DNA of 42,581 nucleotides, from contig CAIOKY010000105.1 in NCBI GenBank assembly GCA_903858965.1, forward strand, positions 1 through 42,581. Reading direction: 5' to 3'. Numbering within the stretch: position 1 is the first letter of the stretch; every line of letters begins with the position of its first letter. Of the stretch, positions 1-8,010 are shown piece after piece. The position numbers were made by a program, and so were the translations under genes. The notes under the pieces are model-generated. The model made no database searches, was not told the origin of the DNA, and saw only the letters and a program-made list of their open reading frames with translations. The DNA comes from an uncultured Nitrosomonadales bacterium. Lineage in GTDB: Bacteria; Pseudomonadota; Gammaproteobacteria; Burkholderiales; Gallionellaceae.

Positions 1-80
1 CCTTTTTCATTTGTCACCAATCCTGATCGAGCATAAAGCTCATGCGAAGTGGACGTGTCTTACCGTCGTCACCACAAAGT

Positions 81-111
81 AAAAAAGACTGATCAACACA
101 GACCAGTCTTT
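81..111 (-). terminator. Rho-independent terminator after the cytochrome c4 gene
   Basis: Read on the minus strand there is an 8-bp stem (AAAGACTG pairing with CAGTCTTT, at 104-111 and 84-91) with a 12-nt loop, running into a T tract. It lies about 60 bases after the stop codon of the minus-strand cytochrome gene. A second hairpin (CCCCGCA/TGCGGGG, 119-145) lies just before it and may add to termination or protect the 3' end. Confidence 0.7.
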
Positions 112-118
112 AATTAAC

Positions 119-145
119 CCCCGCACTGAAACGCTCAATGCGGGG
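119..145 (-). other. GC-rich hairpin between cytochrome c4 stop and terminator
   Basis: Perfect 7-bp arms CCCCGCA and TGCGGGG separated by 13 bases. No T tract follows directly, so on its own it is a weak terminator. It probably works with the T-tailed hairpin next to it or acts as a 3' stabilising stem. Confidence 0.45.
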
Positions 146-170
146 ACGTACAGAAATGCCGAAGAAAACT

Positions 171-938
171 TTATTTGACGATCTTGACGTTTTTCAAGAC
201 AGTCTTGTTTTCAATTTCCATTCCGTCGCCTACAGTGCTGTCGGCTGCTTGTGACAAGAAGGCTGCGGCATTCTTTATATCGTCATCGGACAAGTTTCTG
301 GCAATCTTCTGCATCTGCTCCATAGGATCATTTGCACGGGTACCATCACGCCAGTGTGTCAACTGATTGACCAGATATACATATTTCTGTTGGCCAATCT
401 TTGGGTACACTGGATCGGAACCCCGGCCATTAAAGCCGTGGCAGGATTGACAGGCCGAGACCTTGCCTTCTACGCCATAACGAACCAGTATCTGACCCTT
501 GTATGCCTCACCTACCGCTGTCCCGTTGGCCTTCAGGTCTTTGAGGTCGGACAATTCTGGATCCCTAGGAAAACTGTTTTCATAAGCAGCCAAATCGCGC
601 TTGTCCTGAACACTTAATCCTTTTGCGATACCATTCATTTGATCCATCGTCAGATCCTTGCGTTTATCTTCCGCAAAGTTGGTCAATTGCTTGACGATAT
701 ATACATAACCAATATTGGCAAGTCTCGGGGCGCCCATTGCATCATTGCCCATCGCCTTATCGCCGTGGCATGTAGCGCAAGCCGGGACGTTCGTGTCCGA
801 TTTGCCGTTTTCGTAGATATTTTTTCCGTTAGTGACATTTGCCGTTACAGCACCTTCTTCAGCAATACTTGCAGCCGAAAAAACCAGCATGGCGACCGAA
901 CTCCAACATACTATCGCCAACTTGGATAAGTTACGCAT
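171..938 (-). CDS. Diheme cytochrome c4-like protein
   Basis: Periplasmic electron carrier of 255 residues. A signal peptide (about residues 1-26, ending ...ASIA) is followed by two homologous class I cytochrome domains. The heme sites are C54-A-T-C57-H58 and C163-Q-S-C166-H167, and each is followed by the c4-type pattern P-x-[LI]-x-x-x-x-x-Y-x-x-x-Q-L and a Met-rich segment (M98/M101 and the matching MEQM) that can supply the sixth ligand. Proteins of this family pass electrons between quinol-oxidising complexes or outer-membrane cytochromes and terminal oxidases. The gene stands downstream of a small membrane-protein gene on the same strand and ends at a terminator. A tail of about 25 residues after the second domain is somewhat longer than usual. 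Family assignment is firm; the partner oxidase is not visible here. Confidence 0.88.
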   Translation of the reverse strand: MRNLSKLAIVCWSSVAMLVFSAASIAEEGAVTANVTNGKNIYENGKSDTNVPACATCHGDKAMGNDAMGAPRLANIGYVYIVKQLTNFAEDKRKDLTMDQMNGIAKGLSVQDKRDLAAYENSFPRDPELSDLKDLKANGTAVGEAYKGQILVRYGVEGKVSACQSCHGFNGRGSDPVYPKIGQQKYVYLVNQLTHWRDGTRANDPMEQMQKIARNLSDDDIKNAAAFLSQAADSTVGDGMEIENKTVLKNVKIVK

Positions 939-1022
939 GTACCCCTCCCCATTCTAAAATTTTTAATTGCCCGTATCTGCATACAGGCTAACGCTAATGC
1001 GCCAGTTAATCAGACTATCAAA

Positions 1023-1127
1023 TCAGGAATTTTTCTTCATCAGAAAAAAAGCCAATCCAAATAAAAACCCGAAAATGCCAACATACATCATGAGAACTTC
1101 GCTGGTTGTTACGTCTGGTTCAAGCAT
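1023..1127 (-). CDS. Small single-pass membrane protein (34 residues) upstream of cytochrome c4
   Basis: A short open frame starts with ATG at 1127 after a good ribosome site (AGAGGAG, 7 bases away on the minus strand) and ends with TGA at 1023-1025. The product has an acidic N-terminus (MLEPDVTTSE), one hydrophobic helix (about residues 11-29, VLMMYVGIFGFLFGLAFFL) and a basic end (MKKNS). This is the pattern of small accessory subunits of respiratory membrane complexes. It lies about 85 bases upstream of the cytochrome c4 gene on the same strand, so the two may be co-transcribed. I do not recognise the family. It resembles in size and layout, but is not shown to be, a CcoQ/CydX-type subunit. 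It could also be a chance frame, but the ribosome site, helix and charge pattern argue against that. Confidence 0.6.
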   Translation of the reverse strand: MLEPDVTTSEVLMMYVGIFGFLFGLAFFLMKKNS

Positions 1128-1503
1128 TTGTGCTCCTCTGTCAACGATGGTTATAAAAAACTTGCGACCTTTGAGAAAGTCTTAATTCAGGACATTGCAA
1201 ATACTAGCACCAAGAAAACCATGAGGCAAGCAGGTTGTTTGATAACGGTGCAGTGGATAGGTAAGTTCCTCAGTGCATTACTCGGGATATCTGCCGGCAT
1301 GGAAAGCCTATCAGAACTGCGTTCGGAGCAGGCTTGATGTATCCGGAATATCCGCAATTTGCACCCGATAGAGCGGCATGAGGCGCTGCTCAGCCTGGTT
1401 ATTCCAGAGTAATACGGTTGGGCATTTTGCCGGAAATTTATATGCATTTTGAATCAATACTCATGGGCGAACTGGCATAATGTGAGGCACTTAAGGAGGC
1501 ATT
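1128..1503. other. Intergenic region between divergent small ORF/c4 and hemN
   Basis: About 376 bases separate the divergent genes. Frames here on either strand have no ribosome site and no recognisable domain. A possible -10 box CATAAT (1476-1481) lies just before the hemN ribosome site AAGGAGG, without a good -35. I looked for an FNR/ANR box (TTGAT-N4-ATCAA) for hemN and found none; TTGAATCAA near 1459 has the wrong spacing. Confidence 0.4.
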
Positions 1504-2898
1504 ATGGGTAGTGCAGTCAATCAACTGGTAGTCGACTTGGAACTGATACGCAGGCTGGATAAAAATGGTCCGCGCTATACTTCTTATCCGACCGCAGACC
1601 GGTTCACGGAAACGTTCAGCACCGCGACTTACGGCAAGTGGGTGGCCAAACGCGAAAGCGATGGCGTGGCGCGTCCGCTGTCGCTGTATATCCATATTCC
1701 GTTTTGCAATACGCTGTGTTTCTATTGCGCCTGCAACAAGGTGATCACCAAGGATCGCACCAAATCCGCCGAATATGTGCGCTACCTGATCAAGGAAATG
1801 GCCATGCAGGCGATGCTGCTCGGGCCGGACCAGGTCGTGGAGCAATTGCACTTTGGCGGGGGAACGCCGACATTTCTGAGTGACGAGGAAATAAGGCAGG
1901 TCATGACGGCGATCCGCCAGCACTTCAAGCTGGTGGAAGACGGTGAATATTCGATCGAAATCGATCCGCGCAAGGTCAGCGACGCGACGATCGCGTTGCT
2001 CGGCGAGGCCGGCTTTAATCGCATCAGCATCGGCGTGCAGGATTTTGACGATGAGGTGCAGCGTGCGGTGAATCGTATCCAGAGCGAAGAAGAAACGTTG
2101 CGCGTGATCCATGCGGCGCGAGCCAACGGTTTCAAGTCGGTGAGCATCGATCTGATCTACGGCTTGCCCAAGCAGACGCTGGCAGGATTTGCCACGACGC
2201 TGGACAAGATCATCGCTGCTAACCCGGATCGCTTGTCCATCTACAATTATGCGCACATGCCGACCATGTTCAAGCCGCAACGGCGCATACACGAAGCGGA
2301 TCTGCCGGCGCCGCAAGTGAAGCTGGACATACTCAGCATGGCGGTGGACAAGCTGACCAAGGCGGGTTATGTATATATCGGCATGGACCATTTTGCCAAA
2401 CCGGAAGACGAACTCGCGGTGGCGCAACGCCAGGGCAGGTTGCATCGCAATTTTCAGGGTTATTCCACGCATTCAGATTGCGACCTGGTCGCGCTTGGTC
2501 TGAGCGCCATCGGCAAGATAGGTCCGACCTACAGCCAGAATTTTCGCGAGCTGGAAGACTATTATGCCGCGCTGGATCGGGATGTGCTGCCCGTCATGCG
2601 CGGCATGGAGTTGAATGCCGACGATCTGGTGCGCCGCGCCATCATCCAGGCACTGATGTGCCACTTTGAGTTGACCAAGGAAACTTTCAATAACGATTTC
2701 CAGATCGACTTCGATCGCTATTTTGCTACCGAGCTAGAAGAATTGCGCGAATACGAACGCGAAGGCCTGTTGGAAATTTCCCCGCAGCAGATCAGCGTGA
2801 CGCCCAAAGGACGCATGCTGATCCGCAACATCTGCATGGTGTTCGACAAATATCTGCGCACGCGGCAGGAACATGCCACCTATTCCAAGGTGATTTAG
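1504..2898 (+). CDS. hemN: Oxygen-independent coproporphyrinogen III oxidase (radical SAM)
   Basis: Radical-SAM enzyme of heme synthesis that decarboxylates two propionates of coproporphyrinogen III without oxygen, in the cytoplasm. At 464 residues it matches the HemN family length (about 457). The N-terminal YTSYPTADRF stretch and the cluster motif C68-x3-C72-x2-C75, followed at once by A-C77, are typical of true HemN rather than HemW. GGGTPTFL and the later SIGVQDF motif (SAM binding) follow. A strong ribosome site AAGGAGG (1493-1499) fixes the start. Having this enzyme suits a microaerophile with high heme demand (many c-type cytochromes are encoded in this window). It is transcribed alone or with the AsmA-family gene 97 bases downstream. 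Confidence 0.95.
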   Translation: MGSAVNQLVVDLELIRRLDKNGPRYTSYPTADRFTETFSTATYGKWVAKRESDGVARPLSLYIHIPFCNTLCFYCACNKVITKDRTKSAEYVRYLIKEMAMQAMLLGPDQVVEQLHFGGGTPTFLSDEEIRQVMTAIRQHFKLVEDGEYSIEIDPRKVSDATIALLGEAGFNRISIGVQDFDDEVQRAVNRIQSEEETLRVIHAARANGFKSVSIDLIYGLPKQTLAGFATTLDKIIAANPDRLSIYNYAHMPTMFKPQRRIHEADLPAPQVKLDILSMAVDKLTKAGYVYIGMDHFAKPEDELAVAQRQGRLHRNFQGYSTHSDCDLVALGLSAIGKIGPTYSQNFRELEDYYAALDRDVLPVMRGMELNADDLVRRAIIQALMCHFELTKETFNNDFQIDFDRYFATELEELREYEREGLLEISPQQISVTPKGRMLIRNICMVFDKYLRTRQEHATYSKVI

Positions 2899-2946
2899 AA
2901 ACGGGAGCCGGAGCAAGACTGGCTCTCGGCAGTTTCGCCTCTCCGT

Positions 2947-2952
2947 TATAAT
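2947..2952 (+). promoter_or_regulatory. Possible -10 element for the AsmA-family gene
   Basis: A perfect TATAAT lies 44 bases before the AsmA-family start codon. No good -35 hexamer is found at 16-18 bases, so the promoter is only tentative. An imperfect stem (GGGAGCC/GGCTCTC, about 2903-2927) just before it may be the end of the hemN transcript. Confidence 0.35.
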
Positions 2953-2995
2953 CTGCCCCTATCCTTTTATGAGGGACATTTCGTGAGGGGCAATC

Positions 2996-5299
2996 ATGAA
3001 CAAAATCCTTAAATACGGTTTGCTGGGTGCAGGCGCAGTGGTCGCCGTCGCCGTGGCGGGCGCCGCTTACGTGGCGCTAACCTTCAATCCCAACGATTAC
3101 AAGGCACAGATCATCAAGGCAGTGAAGGACAGCAAGCAGCGCAATCTGCATCTGGACGGCGACATCAGGCTGTCGTTTTTCCCCAGCATCGGCGCGAGTC
3201 TGAGCAAGGTATCGCTGTCCGAATATAAAAGCGACAAGGAATTCGCCGCGATCGAATCCGCGCGCGTCTCGGTCGCATTGATGCCCTTGTTGCGCAGGCA
3301 GATGGTGGTGGACGAAGTGTCGGTGAGCGGTCTGAGGGCCAATCTGGTCATGCACAAAAATGGCACGACCAACATCGACGACCTGCTGGGGACAACAGAA
3401 AAGCAGCCGGGAGAGCCGATATCTGGAGAAGCAAAATCTGCAAATAAGGATCAGGCGCAAGCCAAGACCGCAACGGCGCCTCCAGTCAAATTCGACATCG
3501 CATCAGTATCCATAGCAAACACCAGTCTGAGCTATCGCGATGAAGGCAGCGGCGCGCAGTACGCAGTCAAGGATTTGAACCTCAAGACCGGACGCATCGC
3601 GATCGGCGTGCCGGGCAAGATCGATCTGTCGGCAGTCATACAGGCCAATCAGCCCAAGCTCGACATCAATACCCAGCTCAAGACCACGCTGACCTTCGAT
3701 TTGGATAAGCAGAAATATCAGCTGCAGGATTTGCAATTGCAGGTCACTGGTGCGGCTCTGGATATCAACGATCTGAAAATACAAGCCAGTGGCGATGTGA
3801 GTGCATATCTGGCCACACAGGAATTTACCGCGAAAAAATTCTCGTTGAATGCGAGCGGTGTGAAGGTCAAGGATAAATTCGAGGTTGCGCTGGATGCACC
3901 GTCGCTGAATCTTGCCAAAGATAAATACTCCGGCGACAAGCTGACACTGAATGCCAAGCTGGATGGGGCTCTCGGCAACATCGTCGCTAACCTGACATTG
4001 CCGGGTGTGGAAGGCAACGCGCAATCGTTCAAGGTCAGCACGCTGACCCTGGACCTGGATGTGAAGCAGCCCGAGCAGGCTTTCAAAGTGAAGCTCAGTT
4101 CGCCGTTGTCGGGCAATATCAAAGCGCAGCAGTTCAATCTAAGTAATCTCAGCGTAGCGGTGAACGCCAGCGGCGACAAGCTGCCGAACAAATCGGTGAG
4201 CAGCGAGATGAAGGGCAGCGTGCAGGTGGATACACTCAAACAGAACGTGCAAGCGAATCTTTCCGGTGGTTTATTGCAAAGCCAGATCAAGGCAAAAGTC
4301 GGCGTGCAAGGTTTCGCCGAACCGGCGATCAAGTTCGATGTTGATGTAGACCAGTTCGATGCCGATCTCTATCTGCCAAAAAAATCTGCGTCCACTTCCA
4401 CTGCCGATACATCGGCCGCCTCGACCTCTTCGAAATCAAAAGAGCCGGAACAGCCGCTGGATCTGTCCGCACTGCGCAAGCTCAATCTGGATGGCAGCCT
4501 GCGTATAGGCTCGCTGAAAATGATGAACGTGAAAACAACCGAGCTGCGCGTCGATGTGAAGGCGCTCAAGGGCTTGGTGAACATCAATCCCTTGTCCGCG
4601 AAACTTTATCAGGGCAGCATGAACGGCAGCCTGAGCCTGAATGCGCAAGCCACTCCCAGCGTCGCGATCATCGAGAATCTCAACGGCATCAATGTCGCAC
4701 CGCTGGCGAAAGATGCCGCCAATCTCGACATGCTGGAAGGCAAGGGCAATATCGGCGTGAACCTCGCCGCGCATGGCGACACCATAGCCGCGATGAAAAA
4801 AGCACTCAACGGCAACTTCTCGCTGAACCTGGCCGATGGCGCGCTCAAGGGCATAGACATCGACAAGAAACTGCGCGCCGCGCAAGCCATGCTTAGTCAG
4901 GGTGGCGCGAGCAGCGAAACATCATCTGCCAACAAGGACGAGAAGACCACCTTCAAGGAATTCAAGGCGACCTTCAAGGTGACCAATGGTATTGCGCATA
5001 ACGATGATCTTTCAATGAGGTCGGAATTGGTGCGCGTCAGCGGGGCAGGCGACATCAACATCGGCAACGACAGTATCGATTACACCGCCAAAGCCTCGAT
5101 CAGTAAGACACCGGATGGCAAAGGTGGCATCACTGTACCCATGCATATTAGCGGCACTTTCGCCGAGCTGAAGTACAAACTGGATTATGGCGCGGTGGTC
5201 AAGGAAGCACTCAAGCAAAAAGTTGACGCCAAAAAAGATGAATTGAAGAACCAGTTGCAGGAACAGCTCAAGGGCAAATTGAAGGGGCTGTTCAAATGA
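2996..5299 (+). CDS. AsmA-family envelope protein
   Basis: Large (767 residues) inner-membrane-anchored periplasmic protein. It has one N-terminal helix (about residues 8-29), then the AsmA N-terminal domain with the characteristic phrase FNPNDYKAQI and the S-G-x-I-R-L-like stretch, and a C-terminal AsmA_2 region (D-x-x-L-x-G-K-G-N near residue 585). It ends in a Lys/Gln-rich helix (KDELKNQLQEQLKG). A Ser/Thr/Ala/Lys-rich linker is present at about residues 460-485. AsmA proteins are members of the bridge-like lipid-transfer group and affect outer-membrane lipid balance; the exact cargo is not known from sequence. mutY follows 27 bases later, a frequent betaproteobacterial pairing. Confidence 0.85.
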   Translation: MNKILKYGLLGAGAVVAVAVAGAAYVALTFNPNDYKAQIIKAVKDSKQRNLHLDGDIRLSFFPSIGASLSKVSLSEYKSDKEFAAIESARVSVALMPLLRRQMVVDEVSVSGLRANLVMHKNGTTNIDDLLGTTEKQPGEPISGEAKSANKDQAQAKTATAPPVKFDIASVSIANTSLSYRDEGSGAQYAVKDLNLKTGRIAIGVPGKIDLSAVIQANQPKLDINTQLKTTLTFDLDKQKYQLQDLQLQVTGAALDINDLKIQASGDVSAYLATQEFTAKKFSLNASGVKVKDKFEVALDAPSLNLAKDKYSGDKLTLNAKLDGALGNIVANLTLPGVEGNAQSFKVSTLTLDLDVKQPEQAFKVKLSSPLSGNIKAQQFNLSNLSVAVNASGDKLPNKSVSSEMKGSVQVDTLKQNVQANLSGGLLQSQIKAKVGVQGFAEPAIKFDVDVDQFDADLYLPKKSASTSTADTSAASTSSKSKEPEQPLDLSALRKLNLDGSLRIGSLKMMNVKTTELRVDVKALKGLVNINPLSAKLYQGSMNGSLSLNAQATPSVAIIENLNGINVAPLAKDAANLDMLEGKGNIGVNLAAHGDTIAAMKKALNGNFSLNLADGALKGIDIDKKLRAAQAMLSQGGASSETSSANKDEKTTFKEFKATFKVTNGIAHNDDLSMRSELVRVSGAGDINIGNDSIDYTAKASISKTPDGKGGITVPMHISGTFAELKYKLDYGAVVKEALKQKVDAKKDELKNQLQEQLKGKLKGLFK

Positions 5300-5326
5300 G
5301 CGGTCCATATCTGAATCTGCTCATAC

Positions 5327-6364
5327 ATGGCATCTGATTTTGCCCAACGCCTGATTGCCTGGCAGTGCACGCACGGCCGCCACGACTTGCCGTGGCAATC
5401 TGCGGATGCCTATCGCGTGTGGCTGTCCGAGATCATGTTGCAACAGACACAGGTCGCCACCGTCATCCCGTATTATCAGCGCTTCACCGCATCTTTCCCG
5501 ACCATCGCCGCACTCGCCGCCGCCACTGAAGAACAGGTGCTCGCGCACTGGAGCGGGCTCGGTTACTACGCGCGCGGGCGCAACCTGCACCGCACCGCGC
5601 GTATCATCGCCGAAAAGTATCACGGCGAATTTCCGCGGGAATTCGATGACATTATTGAACTGCCCGGCATCGGTCGTTCCACCGCTGCGGCGATCTGCGC
5701 GCTGGCGTATCACGAACGCCGCGCGATACTCGATGGCAACGTCAAGCGCGTTTTGGCACGTTACTGTGGCATCGCGGGCTGGGCAGGCGATAAAAAAGTG
5801 GAGACACAATTCTGGCAACAAGCAGAAGCCCTGTTGCCGCAGCACGATATTGCTGCATACATACAGGCGCAGATGGACCTGGGCGCGACGCTGTGCACAC
5901 GCAGCAAGCCCAAGTGCGGCGAGTGTCCGGTGCGCAGCGATTGTGTTGCATATCAAAGCGGACGAGTGAGCGAGTTGCCCACGTCACGTCCGCGCAAAGC
6001 CGTGCCGGAAAGACACGCCATTTTTTTATTGTTGATACATGGCAACGATATCCTGCTGGAGAAGCGTCCCGGCAGCGGCATCTGGGGCGGGTTGTGGTGT
6101 CCGCCGCAGTTCGATGACGAGGATGCAGCCAGGGATTGGTTTTTGCGCAACGGCATGAGTGCGAGTGACGGAGTAAGACTGGCGACATTCACGCATACCT
6201 TCACGCATTTCAAATTGCACATCACGCCGCTGAAGATACAGCTCGCGCGCAAGCCTGTGCGTGCAGCGCAACCGGGGAGTGTGTGGCTGGATGTGGAGGA
6301 GGCGTTGCGGGCGGCGATACCGACACCGGTACGTAGCATACTGAACAAACTTCGCCGGGGGTAG
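5327..6364 (+). CDS. mutY: A/G-specific adenine DNA glycosylase MutY
   Basis: Base-excision repair enzyme that removes adenine paired with 8-oxoguanine. The 345 residues show the catalytic Glu35 in LSEIMLQQTQV, the helix-hairpin-helix ELPGIGRSTAAA (about 111-122), catalytic Asp136 in ILDGNVKRVLARY, and the 4Fe-4S loop C190-x6-C197-x2-C200-x5-C206. A C-terminal NUDIX-like domain (from about residue 225) reads out 8-oxoG and shows the GGLWCPP motif. All key residues are present. No clear Shine-Dalgarno precedes the ATG, so translation may be coupled to the AsmA gene 27 bases upstream. The gene ends directly before a palindromic repeat and the AT-rich orphan gene. Confidence 0.95.
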   Translation: MASDFAQRLIAWQCTHGRHDLPWQSADAYRVWLSEIMLQQTQVATVIPYYQRFTASFPTIAALAAATEEQVLAHWSGLGYYARGRNLHRTARIIAEKYHGEFPREFDDIIELPGIGRSTAAAICALAYHERRAILDGNVKRVLARYCGIAGWAGDKKVETQFWQQAEALLPQHDIAAYIQAQMDLGATLCTRSKPKCGECPVRSDCVAYQSGRVSELPTSRPRKAVPERHAIFLLLIHGNDILLEKRPGSGIWGGLWCPPQFDDEDAARDWFLRNGMSASDGVRLATFTHTFTHFKLHITPLKIQLARKPVRAAQPGSVWLDVEEALRAAIPTPVRSILNKLRRG

Positions 6365-6375
6365 CCCGGCAGCTA

Positions 6376-6409
6376 GTTACTTTCTTTTGCGTCGCCAAAA
6401 GAAAGTAAC
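6376..6409. repeat. Palindromic intergenic element (14-bp perfect arms)
   Basis: GTTACTTTCTTTTG (6376-6389), six-base loop CGTCGC, then CAAAAGAAAGTAAC (6396-6409): a perfect 14-bp inverted repeat twelve bases after the mutY stop. From memory, near-identical GTTACTTTCTTT...AAAGAAAGTAAC palindromes are scattered between genes in many beta- and gammaproteobacterial genomes. As RNA it would form a strong stem and may end mutY transcripts, although no long T tract follows. It marks the boundary between conserved genes and the accessory-looking gene. Confidence 0.75.
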
Positions 6410-6531
6410 CCAAGAAAAGGCGACCCCAATCCGCCACCTCTTTGAGGTTCCCTGCGCTACTCGGTAGCCGATGATAGGAAGGAAAAAAATTCAAGTCCTT
6501 AAACCACACAAACGCGGATTAAGTATTTTTA

Positions 6532-7362
6532 TTAGTGGGGGCGCACCGCAGTGTTAGGGGTTTTGGTAGCAGGATTGCTTGCCGTGCTAGAACTTGGTTC
6601 AGACGTTTGAGGTAACAAGGTATTCGTGTAAATGGTGGCCATGACAGATACGGTAAAACCAACAATGACAACCCATAATATATTCTGCCTAATGCCCTCA
6701 AATTGATTGTATGAGGTGGCCTGCTCTCCCCAATGAAAAGATGATTCTGGTCCTGCCCACCTTGAAATCATTGTATTTCGATCTCCGAAGGTCGACATAG
6801 ACAAGATAAATGCACCTATCCAAATAACAAGTTCGATTGATGAAATTGTATCGGGAGTAGTTTTTACAACTGTCTTTGTCAGCGTATGCAACAAATATGC
6901 TAATGCAATATATGAAGGAATCAGTAACCAAGTTGGGATCTCCTTGGCTGTGAATGTTCTAGCTATTTGAGGTTCTATTGCGTCTGCTAATAAGAGAGCC
7001 CAATTTCTATCTTCAGAAGCGACGTCGATACTTTGTTTTTCTCCATTACCACTAAATTGCACGGCAACTATCCAATCTCGCTCCCAAGGTGCAGCGACTT
7101 TATTGGGGTCAACATTCCTTAACTCAATTCTCAGCAGTTTGATTCGGGAGCCTGGTGTATTTGCATCTGCCAAGACATCTTCAGCTTGTGTCGTTTCGTA
7201 GAAACGATCGTCTTCACGTTTAACATGAAAAACAACAGAGCATGGATATGGCAAGTCCTTTGCTTTCTCCGAGAGCACCCCAGCTATTCTGCGAAGTCCA
7301 TTTTCATCAAGGATAAAGTGTCCTTTTAATTCTCGGGAAAGGCCTGAACTTAGCTTAATCAT
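6532..7362 (-). CDS. Unknown membrane protein, accessory-looking
   Basis: I do not recognise this 276-residue protein. The first ~140 residues look soluble, with mixed alpha/beta character and phrases such as HFILDENGLRRI and YPCSVVFHVKRED. Three hydrophobic segments follow (about residues 145-163, 177-195 and 229-250), then a Ser/Thr/Pro/Asn-rich tail (about 252-276) with no features. The reading frame is intact and begins after AGGTATCC-like sequence. The stretch is visibly richer in A and T, and uses more A/T-ending codons, than the genes on both sides. It is wedged between mutY with its palindrome and ubiX, which suggests horizontal arrival. A sensor/effector layout (soluble domain plus membrane helices) is possible but unproven. 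Confidence 0.6.
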   Translation of the reverse strand: MIKLSSGLSRELKGHFILDENGLRRIAGVLSEKAKDLPYPCSVVFHVKREDDRFYETTQAEDVLADANTPGSRIKLLRIELRNVDPNKVAAPWERDWIVAVQFSGNGEKQSIDVASEDRNWALLLADAIEPQIARTFTAKEIPTWLLIPSYIALAYLLHTLTKTVVKTTPDTISSIELVIWIGAFILSMSTFGDRNTMISRWAGPESSFHWGEQATSYNQFEGIRQNILWVVIVGFTVSVMATIYTNTLLPQTSEPSSSTASNPATKTPNTAVRPH

Positions 7363-7407
7363 TTAAGGATACCTCTTGATAATTAGACAAAACAAAATGT
7401 GGACAAC

Positions 7408-8010
7408 TCATTTCCCCCACTTCTTCATCAACTCCTGCTTCACTCCCAGATGATCCAATATCCGCGCCACGACAAAATCCACGATGTCCTGCACATTCTG
7501 CGGATGATGATAGAAACCCGGATTGGGCGGCATGATGACGGCACCGGCGTGCGAGAGTTTGAGCATGTTCTCCAGATGGATCGCGGAGAAGGGCATCTCG
7601 CGCGGCACTAAAATCAGTGTGCGTTTTTCCTTGAGCATCACATCGGCAGCGCGCGCAATCAAGTCATCGCTGATGCCGCCGGCGATCTTGCCCAGCGTGC
7701 CCATCGTGCAGGGGCAGACCACCATCGCGTCGCCGGGATTGGAGCCGGAGGCCATCGGCGCATACCAGTCCTGGATGCCGAACACTTTCAGTTCGCCGCT
7801 GAATTTTCCTAAGCGTTCCGCGAACATCTGCTCGGCTTCCTGCGGACGATTCGGCAGCGTGAATTCCAGTTCCTGTTTGGCGACGATCTGTGCGGCTTGA
7901 GAGTAGACCAGATGCACGCGCTGTCCGCTTTGCAGCAGGCATTCCAGCAGGCGCATGCCGTAGGGCATTCCGGACGCGCCGGTAAACGCGAGAGTGATCG
8001 TTTTTTTCAT
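7408..8010 (-). CDS. ubiX: Flavin prenyltransferase UbiX
   Basis: Makes prenylated FMN (from FMN and dimethylallyl phosphate), the cofactor of UbiD-type decarboxylases in ubiquinone synthesis. The 200 residues show the FMN-binding start TLAFTGASGMPYG (G-A-S-G at 11-14), the PCTMGTLGKIAGG segment, the KRTLILVPREMPFS stretch and the C-terminal LGV region, all family hallmarks. It overlaps the upstream Gx-transporter gene by 4 bases (ATGA), so the two are translationally coupled. It is the last gene of the long minus-strand row. A conserved quinone/flavin gene coupled to a putative prenyl/Gx transporter is notable. Confidence 0.95.
   Translation of the reverse strand: MKKTITLAFTGASGMPYGMRLLECLLQSGQRVHLVYSQAAQIVAKQELEFTLPNRPQEAEQMFAERLGKFSGELKVFGIQDWYAPMASGSNPGDAMVVCPCTMGTLGKIAGGISDDLIARAADVMLKEKRTLILVPREMPFSAIHLENMLKLSHAGAVIMPPNPGFYHHPQNVQDIVDFVVARILDHLGVKQELMKKWGK

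Noticed and set aside
1187-1447. 86-residue minus-strand frame between the small ORF and hemN
   Set aside because: No ribosome site, no domain, and irregular composition; treated as chance.
1456-1468. FNR/ANR site for hemN
   Set aside because: TTGAATCAA has half-sites too close together; no TTGAT-N4-ATCAA was found.
1438-2472. 344-residue frame antisense to hemN
   Set aside because: It is His/Arg-rich shadow coding opposite a clear radical-SAM gene with intact motifs.
5321-5956. 211-residue frame antisense to mutY
   Set aside because: Shadow of mutY, whose catalytic residues and Fe-S loop are complete on the plus strand.
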